Of a stretch of 64,000 nt of DNA, positions 7,890 through 15,766 are shown piece after piece. A program made the position numbers and the translations under genes. The stretch's first letter is position 1. Each line of letters begins with the position of its first letter. The DNA comes from CAG-217 sp963638105 (lineage in GTDB: Bacteria > Bacillota > Clostridia > Oscillospirales > Acutalibacteraceae): contig CAVHPP010000008.1 of NCBI GenBank assembly GCA_963638105.1, positions 1-64,000 on the forward strand. Direction: 5' to 3'. The notes under the pieces were generated by a model. It was given only the letters and a program-made list of their open reading frames with translations. It was not told where the DNA came from and did no database searches.

Positions 7890-9525
7890 ATTTGTCCAGC
7901 GGTTCGATATGCACCGGGTGGTCCTTGTCGTCAATCTCAATATCCCCGCCGCCTTTGCTCCAAAGAGCGTAGCCGTCGGTAAGGGTGATCTCATTCTCAA
8001 AAATGCGAATGCCGCTGTGAATGGGCGCGGTGATCTTGCCGCCCAGAGTGATCGGCTCCACCAGCACCGCCGCCAGCGTGGGCCAAAACCGCTTTTGCCG
8101 CAGGGTTGGCAGGTGGAATACATTGTGATGAATTTGCATATCCCGCACCGGGCCGGACTCGTACCAGTCGTTGGCGTCATTGCTGACAAACACATTGGCC
8201 ATAAACACATGGTCAAAGGTGTTGTGATGAATATCTACATGGCCGCCGGAGGTACAGAGAATGCCCCGGGTGGGAATGCCGTGAATGGAACAGCCGCTGA
8301 TTTCCACATTCGGGCAGTAGCTGGCGTTCTCGATCACCACATTCTGCTGTCCTCGGAACTTGGCATCTATATCCCGCGGCAGCGGCCGATCAAAGGTCAA
8401 GGTGCAGGTTTTGGCATCTATATTATCCTCCACCGCAGCCACAGTGTTTTCTTCTCCACAGGGCTGCAAAGAGCTGCGATAATAAAAGCGCACCGTATCG
8501 CCGGGGAAGAACGCCCGGTAGCCACCCTGCTGTCGGTGCACGAACTGAAACACCGCCGTATGGTCGTCTACCCGGCGCACAAAGCGCAGGAACGCACCGT
8601 GAATGTTAATGGCGTCATCATGCGCCTGGGTAAAGGAGCAATCCTTTATGGTTACCGTACCCTTACAGCCGCACACATGAATACAGTCTGCAAAAGACGA
8701 CACATGATGCCGCTGATCCGGGTGAAAGTGCACGCCGGTAAAGGACACATCCCGGCACATTTGGGTCAGCCAGCCAAAGCCGTGCAGGTAATTCACCGTC
8801 ACCTGCGCCACGGCAAGGTCGCTGCTCTCGGAGAAAAAGGCGCCTGCCGTCTCTCGGCAGTTGTTCATAGACAGGGTCACCGTCTCCCCTACCCGATAAT
8901 TCTTCTTCCGCAGGGACCACACATCAAAGGTGCGCGCCCCGGTGCGGCGGGTGCGGTGCAACCCGGTAAAGGGCTGGTCCACCTCACGGAACACCGTCTC
9001 CCCCCGGTGGCGCACGGCGCAGCTGCTGTTCTCGTTGTTGCGCATTTGCCAGTAATTCTTCTTGGTAAAGGGACTTTGCTCAAAAAAGACCACGCTGCCG
9101 CCGTCCATATAAAAGGGCTGATTTTCCGGCACTCGATAGCTGACCGTGTGGCCTTGCTTGGCGGTCACCTCCAGCTCCACATTGGTGGGACAGGCATAAC
9201 GAATGGTAAAATTCCGCAGAGTGATCTGCCGACACCGCAGTACACCCAAAGCGCTGATGTTGCCGTGAAACACAAAAACGGAGCCGTCCCCGTCCAGGGT
9301 CAGCTGCTCTTTATCCTGCAACAAAATGCCAAAGGTCTTTTTCGGCCGCTGAAAGCTGTCTGTATTGCTGGTGTGCACCACCAAACTTTGGCAATAGTCC
9401 TTGTAAAAATGGTACTCTCCCTTGGGGAAGTGCAGGGTGTCCCCGGGCTGCATTTGGCGCAGGGCTTCCGTCACCCCGGCGGCAATATTCTTAGGCAGAC
9501 CAAACCGCGTCACTTCATAGATCAT
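7888..9525 (-). CDS. GH110-like right-handed beta-helix enzyme (putative alpha-1,3-galactosidase)
   Basis: This 545-residue protein has no signal peptide. Its many short beta-helix rungs (repeats such as VTIKDCSF, VEISGCSIHG, VDIHHNTFDH, MQIHHNVFHL) form a parallel beta-helix. HDDAINIHG (302-310) and a further Asp 23 residues earlier (D280) reproduce the spacing of the three catalytic-site Asp residues I recall for GH110, enzymes that remove terminal alpha-1,3-linked galactose such as the blood-group B epitope. I start it at the ATG at 9525: GTGAGG six bases upstream fits a ribosome-binding site, whereas a longer GTG start at 9537 would lie in that site. GH110 is a family inference from motif and fold; another beta-helix glycosidase or lyase is possible. 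It would act in the cytoplasm on imported glycans. Confidence 0.6.
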   Translation of the reverse strand: MIYEVTRFGLPKNIAAGVTEALRQMQPGDTLHFPKGEYHFYKDYCQSLVVHTSNTDSFQRPKKTFGILLQDKEQLTLDGDGSVFVFHGNISALGVLRCRQITLRNFTIRYACPTNVELEVTAKQGHTVSYRVPENQPFYMDGGSVVFFEQSPFTKKNYWQMRNNENSSCAVRHRGETVFREVDQPFTGLHRTRRTGARTFDVWSLRKKNYRVGETVTLSMNNCRETAGAFFSESSDLAVAQVTVNYLHGFGWLTQMCRDVSFTGVHFHPDQRHHVSSFADCIHVCGCKGTVTIKDCSFTQAHDDAINIHGAFLRFVRRVDDHTAVFQFVHRQQGGYRAFFPGDTVRFYYRSSLQPCGEENTVAAVEDNIDAKTCTLTFDRPLPRDIDAKFRGQQNVVIENASYCPNVEISGCSIHGIPTRGILCTSGGHVDIHHNTFDHVFMANVFVSNDANDWYESGPVRDMQIHHNVFHLPTLRQKRFWPTLAAVLVEPITLGGKITAPIHSGIRIFENEITLTDGYALWSKGGGDIEIDDKDHPVHIEPLDK

Positions 9526-9593
9526 GATGAACCTCACAAATAGTACAGATTATCTTCATCATACAAAAAACGGCACTGAAATGCAAGAATTTA

Positions 9594-9622
9594 TTGACAA
9601 ACAGCGCGTCTAATACTATACT
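9594..9622 (+). promoter_or_regulatory. Promoter of the CoA-transferase operon
   Basis: TTGACA (9594-9599), 17 bp, TATACT (9617-9622). The leader to the ATG at 9705 is about 75 nt and has no obvious riboswitch. Confidence 0.85.
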
Positions 9623-9704
9623 AAGCCCTAAAGAATTGGCGCTTATTCGTCATTTTTTATGATTTTGTCTAATACCGTGCTGTGCACAGGATTTTGGAGA
9701 GCCT

Positions 9705-11084
9705 ATGGACTGGAAAAGCATATATCAGTCAAAGCGAATGACCGTAAACGAAGCCATTGCCCTGATCCATAACGGAGACAAGGTAGTCACCGGCTTTGCC
9801 TGCGGCGAGCCGCTGGGTATTGAGCGGGCGCTGGTAGAGCAGTACCGGAATTTTCAGGATGTGGAGATCATCTCCATGCTCACCTTAGGGGATTGCCCCT
9901 GGACGGCGCCGGAAATGGCCGGGCACTTTCACCTGAACTGTCTGTTTGCCTCTGCCGGTAACCGGGGCGCCATTGCCAACGGCACTTGCGACTTTACCAC
10001 CTGCCATTTTTATGAGATCCCGGACCTGCTGGAGAATTATGTTTGTCCGGATGTGGCGGTGGTGATGGTATCGCCGCCGGACGAGCACGGCTATGTATCC
10101 TTTGGCACCACCGTGGACTACACCAAGGGTGTGTGCGGCGTGGCCAAAACCGTTATTGCCCAGGTCAACAGCTATATGCCCCGCACCTTTGGCAACAGCA
10201 TTCGCCATGTACGGGAATTTGACGCCTTTGTAGAGATCCACGAGCCCCTGCCCCAGGTGCCCTCCGCAGAGATCAGCCAGGTGGAGCAGCAGATCGGCAA
10301 AAACTGCGCCGACCTGATCCACGACGGCGACTGCCTGCAACTGGGTATCGGCGGTATTCCCAACGCCGTGTGCGCCCAGCTGTGGGACAAAAAAGATTTA
10401 GGCCTGCACAGCGAACTGGTAGGCGACGGCGTGGTGGACCTGCTGGAGGCAGGCGTTATCAACAATGCTAAAAAGCAAATTCACCGAGGCCGCACCGTCA
10501 TTGGCGCCGCCTTGGGTACGGACAAGCTGAACGCTTATATCAACAACAATCCATCCGTAGAGATGCACCCCATCAATTACGTAAACAATCCGTCGGTGAT
10601 CGCCAAGAACGACAATGTGGTCTCCATTAACTCCTGCCTGCAAGTGGACTTGCTGGGCCAGGTGGTTGCAGACACCGTAGGGCTGAACCAATTTAGCGCC
10701 GTAGGCGGTCAGGTGGACTTTGTGCGAGGCGCCACCATGAGTCGCGGCGGCCGCTCCATTATTGCCATGCCCTCTACCGCCAAGCGGGGTCACCTGTCCC
10801 GCATTGTGCCCATTATCACCGAGGGCAGCGCCATCACCACCCCGCGTAACGATGTGAACTATGTGGTCACCGAGTACGGCGTGGCACAATTAAAAGGCAA
10901 GACGCTCAAAGAACGGGCGCGGGCACTGATCAAAATTTGCCACCCAAAATTCCGACCCAAGCTGGCGCTGGAATACCGTCACCGGTTCAAGGAGGACCCG
11001 TTCCCCCGAGAGGAAATTGGCGACTACATCAAAGAAGTCCGAGAAGAAGTATACAAAACCGCCGTGTCCATCATCGGCGGCTAA
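9705..11084 (+). CDS. Acetyl-CoA hydrolase/transferase family: butyryl-CoA:acetate or 4-hydroxybutyrate CoA-transferase
   Basis: This 459-residue class I CoA-transferase belongs to the Cat1/AbfT/But group. It moves CoA between carboxylic acids, typically butyryl-CoA and acetate as the last step of butyrate formation, or 4-hydroxybutyrate. The glycine-rich LQLGIGGIPNAV (211-222) is the CoA-binding loop, and GLHSEL has its Glu at 237, where the catalytic glutamate forming the glutamyl-CoA intermediate is expected. Length fits the family. GGAG precedes the ATG. The next gene follows after 30 bp and encodes an E2-type acyltransferase domain. Sequence alone does not decide between the butyrate and 4-hydroxybutyrate enzymes. 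Confidence 0.85.
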   Translation: MDWKSIYQSKRMTVNEAIALIHNGDKVVTGFACGEPLGIERALVEQYRNFQDVEIISMLTLGDCPWTAPEMAGHFHLNCLFASAGNRGAIANGTCDFTTCHFYEIPDLLENYVCPDVAVVMVSPPDEHGYVSFGTTVDYTKGVCGVAKTVIAQVNSYMPRTFGNSIRHVREFDAFVEIHEPLPQVPSAEISQVEQQIGKNCADLIHDGDCLQLGIGGIPNAVCAQLWDKKDLGLHSELVGDGVVDLLEAGVINNAKKQIHRGRTVIGAALGTDKLNAYINNNPSVEMHPINYVNNPSVIAKNDNVVSINSCLQVDLLGQVVADTVGLNQFSAVGGQVDFVRGATMSRGGRSIIAMPSTAKRGHLSRIVPIITEGSAITTPRNDVNYVVTEYGVAQLKGKTLKERARALIKICHPKFRPKLALEYRHRFKEDPFPREEIGDYIKEVREEVYKTAVSIIGG

Positions 11085-11114
11085 CCATACAAAACCCAAG
11101 CAAAAGGAGATCCA

Positions 11115-12035
11115 ATGGCACTGATTAAAGAAGAACACTTTGGCATTGCACGCAAAATCGTATCCAACATGACCACAGAGAGCTGGCGAGAGATTCCCCA
11201 CGCCACCGTGATCTACGAGGCAGATGTAACAGATATTTTGCCGGTGGTCAAAGAGCTGAACGCCGACTGCAAAAGCCGGGAGGAGAAGATCACCTTAAAC
11301 ACCGTGATGATGAAGATCATCTGCGAGGGGTTGAAGGCAGCGCCGTCCATGAACACACACCTGCTGTTTAATCGCCGCCTGGTGCGCGGGTGCCTGAAAT
11401 ATTTTGACCACATTGATGTGTCCATGCCCATGCTGCTGCCGGACGGACAGATGATGACCGTCAATATGCACGATATGGGCAATAAGACCCTCAGCGAAAT
11501 GACCGCCGCCATTGTGGACACCGAACGCCGGGCGCGCAATTCCAACATGAACGAGGTTATGTACGAGGTATCGCTGGACAACACCTTGCAGCGACTGAAA
11601 GAGGGCAAGGTGGCGCAGACCGTGCTGCGGCTGATCGGCTCCAAGACCGGCGCCCACAAGGTCACCACGCTCCACGGTGCAGAGAAGAAAAAGTATTATT
11701 CCATCCCCGCCACGGATCGCCTGACCAAGAAAGATATTGAGCAGGGCACCACCACCATCTCCAACTTAGGCTCCATTTACAGAGAGCACAAGGGCAACTG
11801 CGCCCTATTGGAGATTATTCCGCCCCAGACCACGGCCTTTGCCATTGACTCTATCCAAAAGCGCCCCCGGGTGATGACAGACGCCCAGGGCAACGACACC
11901 ATTGCGGTGCGCCAGATCCTGCCCATCACCATTGCTATAGACCATCGGGCACTGGATTACGGCGATATTGTCCCCTTTATGCGCAAGCTGGACGAGATCT
12001 TTGCCAATGCAGAAGTGCTCAAGCAGTGGAAATAA
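11115..12035 (+). CDS. Stand-alone 2-oxoacid dehydrogenase E2-type acyltransferase domain
   Basis: This 306-residue protein matches the catalytic acyltransferase domain of dihydrolipoamide acyltransferases: TTISNLGSIY and a C-terminal AIDHRALDYGD with the catalytic His (277) and Asp (281). The usual DHRxxDG motif is changed to DHRALDY. No lipoyl domain, linker or E1/E3-binding domain is present, and no E1 or E3 gene is nearby. The fold transfers acyl groups to or from CoA, so an acyl-CoA-linked role beside the CoA-transferase is plausible, but acceptor and donor are unknown. It has a good ribosome-binding site (AAAGGAG), shares the upstream promoter and ends at a double hairpin. Confidence 0.75.
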   Translation: MALIKEEHFGIARKIVSNMTTESWREIPHATVIYEADVTDILPVVKELNADCKSREEKITLNTVMMKIICEGLKAAPSMNTHLLFNRRLVRGCLKYFDHIDVSMPMLLPDGQMMTVNMHDMGNKTLSEMTAAIVDTERRARNSNMNEVMYEVSLDNTLQRLKEGKVAQTVLRLIGSKTGAHKVTTLHGAEKKKYYSIPATDRLTKKDIEQGTTTISNLGSIYREHKGNCALLEIIPPQTTAFAIDSIQKRPRVMTDAQGNDTIAVRQILPITIAIDHRALDYGDIVPFMRKLDEIFANAEVLKQWK

Positions 12036-12046
12036 TCCGCCCCCTT

Positions 12047-12112
12047 CATACACGCCATACCCCCTATGGCGCGTATGCCAAAGCGGCAGCCTTACGGCTG
12101 CCGCTCTTTTTT
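12047..12112 (+). terminator. Double-hairpin terminator of the CoA-transferase operon
   Basis: A first hairpin (12047-12059 with 12065-12077, one mismatch) is followed by a GC-rich 9-bp stem (12083-12091 with 12096-12104) and then T6. The second hairpin is the intrinsic terminator. The first may protect the 3' end or stop transcripts from the convergent cdaR side. Confidence 0.85.
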
Positions 12113-12129
12113 GTATTTGGTATTTGGTT

Positions 12130-13419
12130 TTACTTTTTGCGCAGCTCCACGGTGGCCCGGTAAGTGCCGTAGGCCCAGGTGCCGTCCGCCTTTGCAATGC
12201 TGACGGTCACCGGCAGTTGGCGGGTGCCGGTCTTCACGCTCTCGCCCTTCTTGGCGGTCAGATCGCAGGAGAGCACCACATTCTTGGCCTTTAAGCCGCT
12301 AATGGCGCTTTTCGGTCCGATGATGGTCACCGAGTCACTGTTCAGCGCCGTTACTTTGGCAGTGTAGCCCGCCGGCACATTGTTCAGCTTAACCCCGGTG
12401 GCAGACACATCAATGTCCTTGCTGGTGTAATCCGAGGGCACCACCACCCGTACGGTGACTTTCTCTGTATCGTCCAGTACGGTGATTCCCTCCAGCTGGG
12501 TGGCGTTAAAGGTAAAGGTGTTTTCCCCTACCCGCAGGTCGGTAAAATGCACCTCGCCCAGCTCGGCCGCCTTAATATCCGTTCCGGCCAGTACACCGGC
12601 GCGAATGCTGTCTGTACTGTAATAAATCTTGATCTTAGACAGATCCACCGACTCCGGCGCGTCTGTTAAGGTCACATGGGTACTCAACTGCTTCACCTTG
12701 AGTACCGGTATGGTCAAGGTCAACTTCTCTGCTCCGTAATTCAGGGAAATGTAGTCCACCTTGTTACCGTACACATCCACAGCCTTTGGCTCAATATTGA
12801 TGGTGGCAGTCTCCGACAGCTTGTCGTTTAAATTCACATCGGCGACTACCTTGCTGACCCGTGCAACATAGGTCTTGGGACCGCTGACCACCACATTCGG
12901 CTCGTTGAGCAGGCTCTCCCCTGCCACAAAGCCGTCTGCCACATAGTCCTTTGTGTTGTAATTGAGCTTAATTTCCATCTCCTGCTCCTCCGGTACATCA
13001 AAGTAGCCGGTATACACAGTGGGATAATAGCTCTCAACGGTAAAATCGCTGCTGTCCCCGGCGCTGACACTGATGGGCACCTCGTGGGTGCCGGTGGTGG
13101 TCACCGAGCTGGTTTGCAGCTTCACATCCAAATCGTCGGCAGAAATATCCTTGGCCAGGTACTTCTTGGCTCGTACGGTCACATTCACCGTCATACTGCT
13201 CTCGCCGTAGCACTTAAATCCCAACTCCTCCGTCACCGTGTCGGAAAAGTCGATCTTCAGCGGAACGGAAATATTCTTGGTGGTCTCCGGTGACAAATTC
13301 ATTGAGGTGGCAATCCAAATGCACACCGCCGCCAGCAGAGAAATAATAATTAAGTTCTTGTCATTATAGATCAGCTTGCGCAATGAAAAGCGCTTTTTTG
13401 GCTTTTGCTGTTCACTCAT
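12130..13419 (-). CDS. cdaR: CdaA regulatory protein CdaR (YbbR-domain protein)
   Basis: This 429-residue protein has a short basic cytoplasmic N-terminus, one membrane helix (about 22-42) and extracytoplasmic repeats of the YbbR type (each with a VxVxGP-like turn, for example VVVSGP and VTIIGP). In Firmicutes CdaR binds the membrane cyclase CdaA and modulates c-di-AMP production. The start overlaps the cdaA stop by four bases. The usual third gene, glmM, is not next: the operon ends convergently with the CoA-transferase operon. Confidence 0.9.
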   Translation of the reverse strand: MSEQQKPKKRFSLRKLIYNDKNLIIISLLAAVCIWIATSMNLSPETTKNISVPLKIDFSDTVTEELGFKCYGESSMTVNVTVRAKKYLAKDISADDLDVKLQTSSVTTTGTHEVPISVSAGDSSDFTVESYYPTVYTGYFDVPEEQEMEIKLNYNTKDYVADGFVAGESLLNEPNVVVSGPKTYVARVSKVVADVNLNDKLSETATINIEPKAVDVYGNKVDYISLNYGAEKLTLTIPVLKVKQLSTHVTLTDAPESVDLSKIKIYYSTDSIRAGVLAGTDIKAAELGEVHFTDLRVGENTFTFNATQLEGITVLDDTEKVTVRVVVPSDYTSKDIDVSATGVKLNNVPAGYTAKVTALNSDSVTIIGPKSAISGLKAKNVVLSCDLTAKKGESVKTGTRQLPVTVSIAKADGTWAYGTYRATVELRKK

Positions 13420-14282
13420 TTTTTCACCCTCCTTACCAGACGGGAGATAATTTTATCGTCTGAGGAGGAACCGCTGGGCAGAAACTCCGTTTTCAAAATG
13501 TCGCGCAAATCGCCGTCAGACACATCGTGGCTCAGCACACCGCCCATAGCAACGGAAATGGCACCGGTTTCCTCGCTGACGATCACCACCACAGCGTCGG
13601 ACTGCTCCGTCAGGCCGATACCCGCACGGTGGCGGGTGCCCAGGGCGGAGGACACACTCTTTTTGGTCAAAGGCAGAATGCAACCGGCTGCGTACAGCCG
13701 CCCGTCCCGGATCACAAGCGCGCCGTCATGGAGCGGAGATTTGGGGAAAAACACATTCTCAATCAACTGGCGAGAGGCCTTGGCGTGCAGCTCCGTGCCG
13801 CTGGCGATAATATCGCCCAGCATGGTCTCGTTTTCAAACACGATGAGGGCGCCCACATGCTGGTCGCTCATATCCGAGCAGGCCTTACAAGTGGCCTCAA
13901 TACAATCGCCGATCTCCGCCACATCAATGGCAACTCCCGGGTGAATGATGGTCTTTAGGCTCTTGCCGGTGGCGCCTTTACCCACCTGCTCCAGAATATT
14001 CCGCAGCTCCGGGCTGAACAAAATGGCCGCCAGCAGCAAAATATTGGAAAAGATGCTCTTAAAGATAAAACTGGAAGCCTCCATGTGCAGCAAATTAACA
14101 ATGCCGTACATCACCAGCAGCAACAAGATACCCTTAGCCAGCTGCATCGCCCGCGTCTCACGAATAATGCGAATACAGCCGTAAATGATTACGGCCACAA
14201 ACAGAATATCCAGTGCGTCGCTAATGCCAAAGGTGGAAAACACGCTGAGTATCTTATTAAAGAAATCGCCGATGGCACTCAT
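13416..14282 (-). CDS. cdaA: Diadenylate cyclase CdaA
   Basis: This 288-residue membrane enzyme makes c-di-AMP from two ATP. Three N-terminal membrane helices (about 15-90) precede the DisA_N catalytic domain. The signature DGA in PLHDGALVIRDG and the downstream GTRHRAGIG are both intact. c-di-AMP controls potassium and osmolyte uptake and cell-wall homeostasis, which fits the trkA/trkH genes elsewhere in the window. No full-consensus promoter is visible in the 60 bp upstream; TACAAT with a weak -35 is the best candidate. Confidence 0.95.
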   Translation of the reverse strand: MSAIGDFFNKILSVFSTFGISDALDILFVAVIIYGCIRIIRETRAMQLAKGILLLLVMYGIVNLLHMEASSFIFKSIFSNILLLAAILFSPELRNILEQVGKGATGKSLKTIIHPGVAIDVAEIGDCIEATCKACSDMSDQHVGALIVFENETMLGDIIASGTELHAKASRQLIENVFFPKSPLHDGALVIRDGRLYAAGCILPLTKKSVSSALGTRHRAGIGLTEQSDAVVVIVSEETGAISVAMGGVLSHDVSDGDLRDILKTEFLPSGSSSDDKIISRLVRRVKK

Positions 14283-14350
14283 ACATTCACATCCTCACTT
14301 ATACAATTCCTTATACTGATTGTAACATACTTTGAAAGTCAAATAAAGGG

Positions 14351-15478
14351 TTATTCCCGGAATTTTACAGAATTCAGGAAATATTCACATTCGTTCATCC
14401 CGGTAAACACGCCGGGACTGATCCGCACAGTCCCCCGCTTATCCGTACCAAAAAACCGATGGGCGCATGGGGCGCAGTGATACCCGCCCCGCACAGCGAT
14501 CTGCCGGGCAGCCAAATAAGCCGCCGTCTCCTCCGAGGTGCGGTCGTCCACATTAAAGCTGAGCACCGGCACGCCAATATGCTCCGGGGGTGTATACAGT
14601 TTTATCCCCGGGCAGGCGGCCAGCTCCTCATACAACCATCGGATCAGGCGCATTTCGTAATCGTGCATTTCCGCCCGGCCGGTCTTTTCAATAAACCGCA
14701 CACCGGCACCCAAGGAGAGAATGCCCGGATTGTTTAGGGTGCCCGCCTCCAGCCGATCCGGCAAATCCGGCGGCATTTGCGGGTCAAAGGAGCGGCTGCC
14801 GGTACCCCCTTCGGTCAGGCTGTCCGGTGAAATGCCGTCAGCCAGCGCCAGCACACCGGTGCCCATAGTGCCGAACAGGCTTTTATGCCCGGGGGCGCAC
14901 AGAGCAGAAATATGCATTGCCTGCATATCAATAGGCAAAATGCCTGCACTTTGGGCGGCGTCTACCACAAAGAGCCAGCCCTTTCGGTGACAGTAGTCGC
15001 CGATAAGACCCAGCGGGTGCACCACCCCAAACACATTGGAAGCATGGACCATTGCCACCATCGCCGTATTGGGCTGCTCCAGTGCCCGTATATTCTGCAA
15101 AAAGCGGTCCGGGTCCGGGTGGTACGGCACCTGATCGTAGGTGATACGCCCCTCCCGGGCCAGCTTGTAGATGGGTCGAAACACCGCATTATGCTCCAAA
15201 GCGGAGATCAGCACATGATCCCCCGGCTTCAGCAGTCCTTTCAGCGCCGTGTTCACCGCAGTCGTGCAGTTGTTGGTAAACACAATATTCTGCTCCGGGC
15301 AATGAAAAAAGCGGCCCAGGCAGTCCCGCACGGCAAAAATCTTTTCTGCCGTCTGCACAGACTCCCGATAGCCGCCACGCCCACTGTTATACGCATACTT
15401 ACGATTGGCCCGGTACACCGTCTCCAGCACGGACAACGGCTTGGGATAGGTAGTGGCCGCATTGTCTAAATAAATCAT
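14351..15478 (-). CDS. Aminotransferase class V / cysteine desulfurase family protein (EF2568-like)
   Basis: This PLP enzyme has 375 residues. The N-terminal YLDNAATTYPKP, the PLP lysine in APGHKS (K199), and a C-terminal GYHCAPCAHR with Cys335 and Cys338 are visible. The Cys loop matches the SufS/CsdB-like desulfurase subgroup sometimes called EF2568-like, which in some genomes lies in selenium-dependent hydroxylase maturation loci. I start it at 15478 (MIYLDN): a longer frame to 15571 adds 31 Gly/Ala/Arg-rich residues that are out-of-frame DUF3343 sequence. The start overlaps the DUF3343 stop by four bases, so the pair is coupled. It likely supplies sulfur or selenium to a partner, perhaps DUF3343 itself. 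Confidence 0.85.
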   Translation of the reverse strand: MIYLDNAATTYPKPLSVLETVYRANRKYAYNSGRGGYRESVQTAEKIFAVRDCLGRFFHCPEQNIVFTNNCTTAVNTALKGLLKPGDHVLISALEHNAVFRPIYKLAREGRITYDQVPYHPDPDRFLQNIRALEQPNTAMVAMVHASNVFGVVHPLGLIGDYCHRKGWLFVVDAAQSAGILPIDMQAMHISALCAPGHKSLFGTMGTGVLALADGISPDSLTEGGTGSRSFDPQMPPDLPDRLEAGTLNNPGILSLGAGVRFIEKTGRAEMHDYEMRLIRWLYEELAACPGIKLYTPPEHIGVPVLSFNVDDRTSEETAAYLAARQIAVRGGYHCAPCAHRFFGTDKRGTVRISPGVFTGMNECEYFLNSVKFRE

Positions 15479-15693
15479 AGCTGCTCCACCCCGGTGATCC
15501 GCACCCCATGCTGCCGCAGCAGCGCCAGCGCCTCTGCATCGCCGTCCTCCAGCCGTAACAGATACCCGCATCCGTCCGCCGGACTGGGGCGCAGCTGCTT
15601 GTGCACAAACACACGGTAACCCGCGTTTTTCAGCAGCTTGGCCCCCCTTTGCGCGTTGGTCACAGAACCAACCTTGATCTCATATATCATCAT
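15475..15693 (-). CDS. DUF3343 protein (putative Se/S carrier-like)
   Basis: This protein of about 72 residues, starting MMIYEIKVGS, matches the small DUF3343 family, predicted to be a selenium- or sulfur-carrier relative. A Cys is present in DGCGYLLRL. I prefer the tandem ATGs at 15693/15690. An in-frame ATG at 15714 would add seven residues but lies inside the hairpin 15698-15740, which looks like the terminator of the preceding transporter gene. The GGGG that would serve as ribosome-binding site is also in that stem. It is coupled to the desulfurase-like gene. Confidence 0.7.
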   Translation of the reverse strand: MMIYEIKVGSVTNAQRGAKLLKNAGYRVFVHKQLRPSPADGCGYLLRLEDGDAEALALLRQHGVRITGVEQL

Positions 15694-15740
15694 AAAAACC
15701 CCATTTCCTGTCATAGTTTATCCTATGCGGAAATGGGGTT
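15693..15740 (-). terminator. Hairpin between the transporter gene and DUF3343
   Basis: A perfect 12-bp inverted repeat (15698-15709 with 15729-15740) is followed on the minus strand by T5 immediately before the DUF3343 ATG. It is shaped like an intrinsic terminator for the transporter, but its stem also contains the only ribosome-binding-site-like G-tract of DUF3343, so it may act as an attenuator. Confidence 0.65.
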
Positions 15741-15766
15741 TTCGTTATGTAGGGTTTACTTTTTGA

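Noticed and set aside
7858..9543. 561-codon plus-strand open frame opposite the GH110-like gene
   Set aside because: The minus-strand protein has a convincing beta-helix with catalytic motif; the plus frame is its reverse shadow and starts inside the murC terminator.
12047..12077. Riboswitch or regulatory RNA from the imperfect hairpin after the E2-type gene
   Set aside because: It is in a 3' position between convergent operons and followed directly by a standard terminator; no conserved aptamer motif seen.
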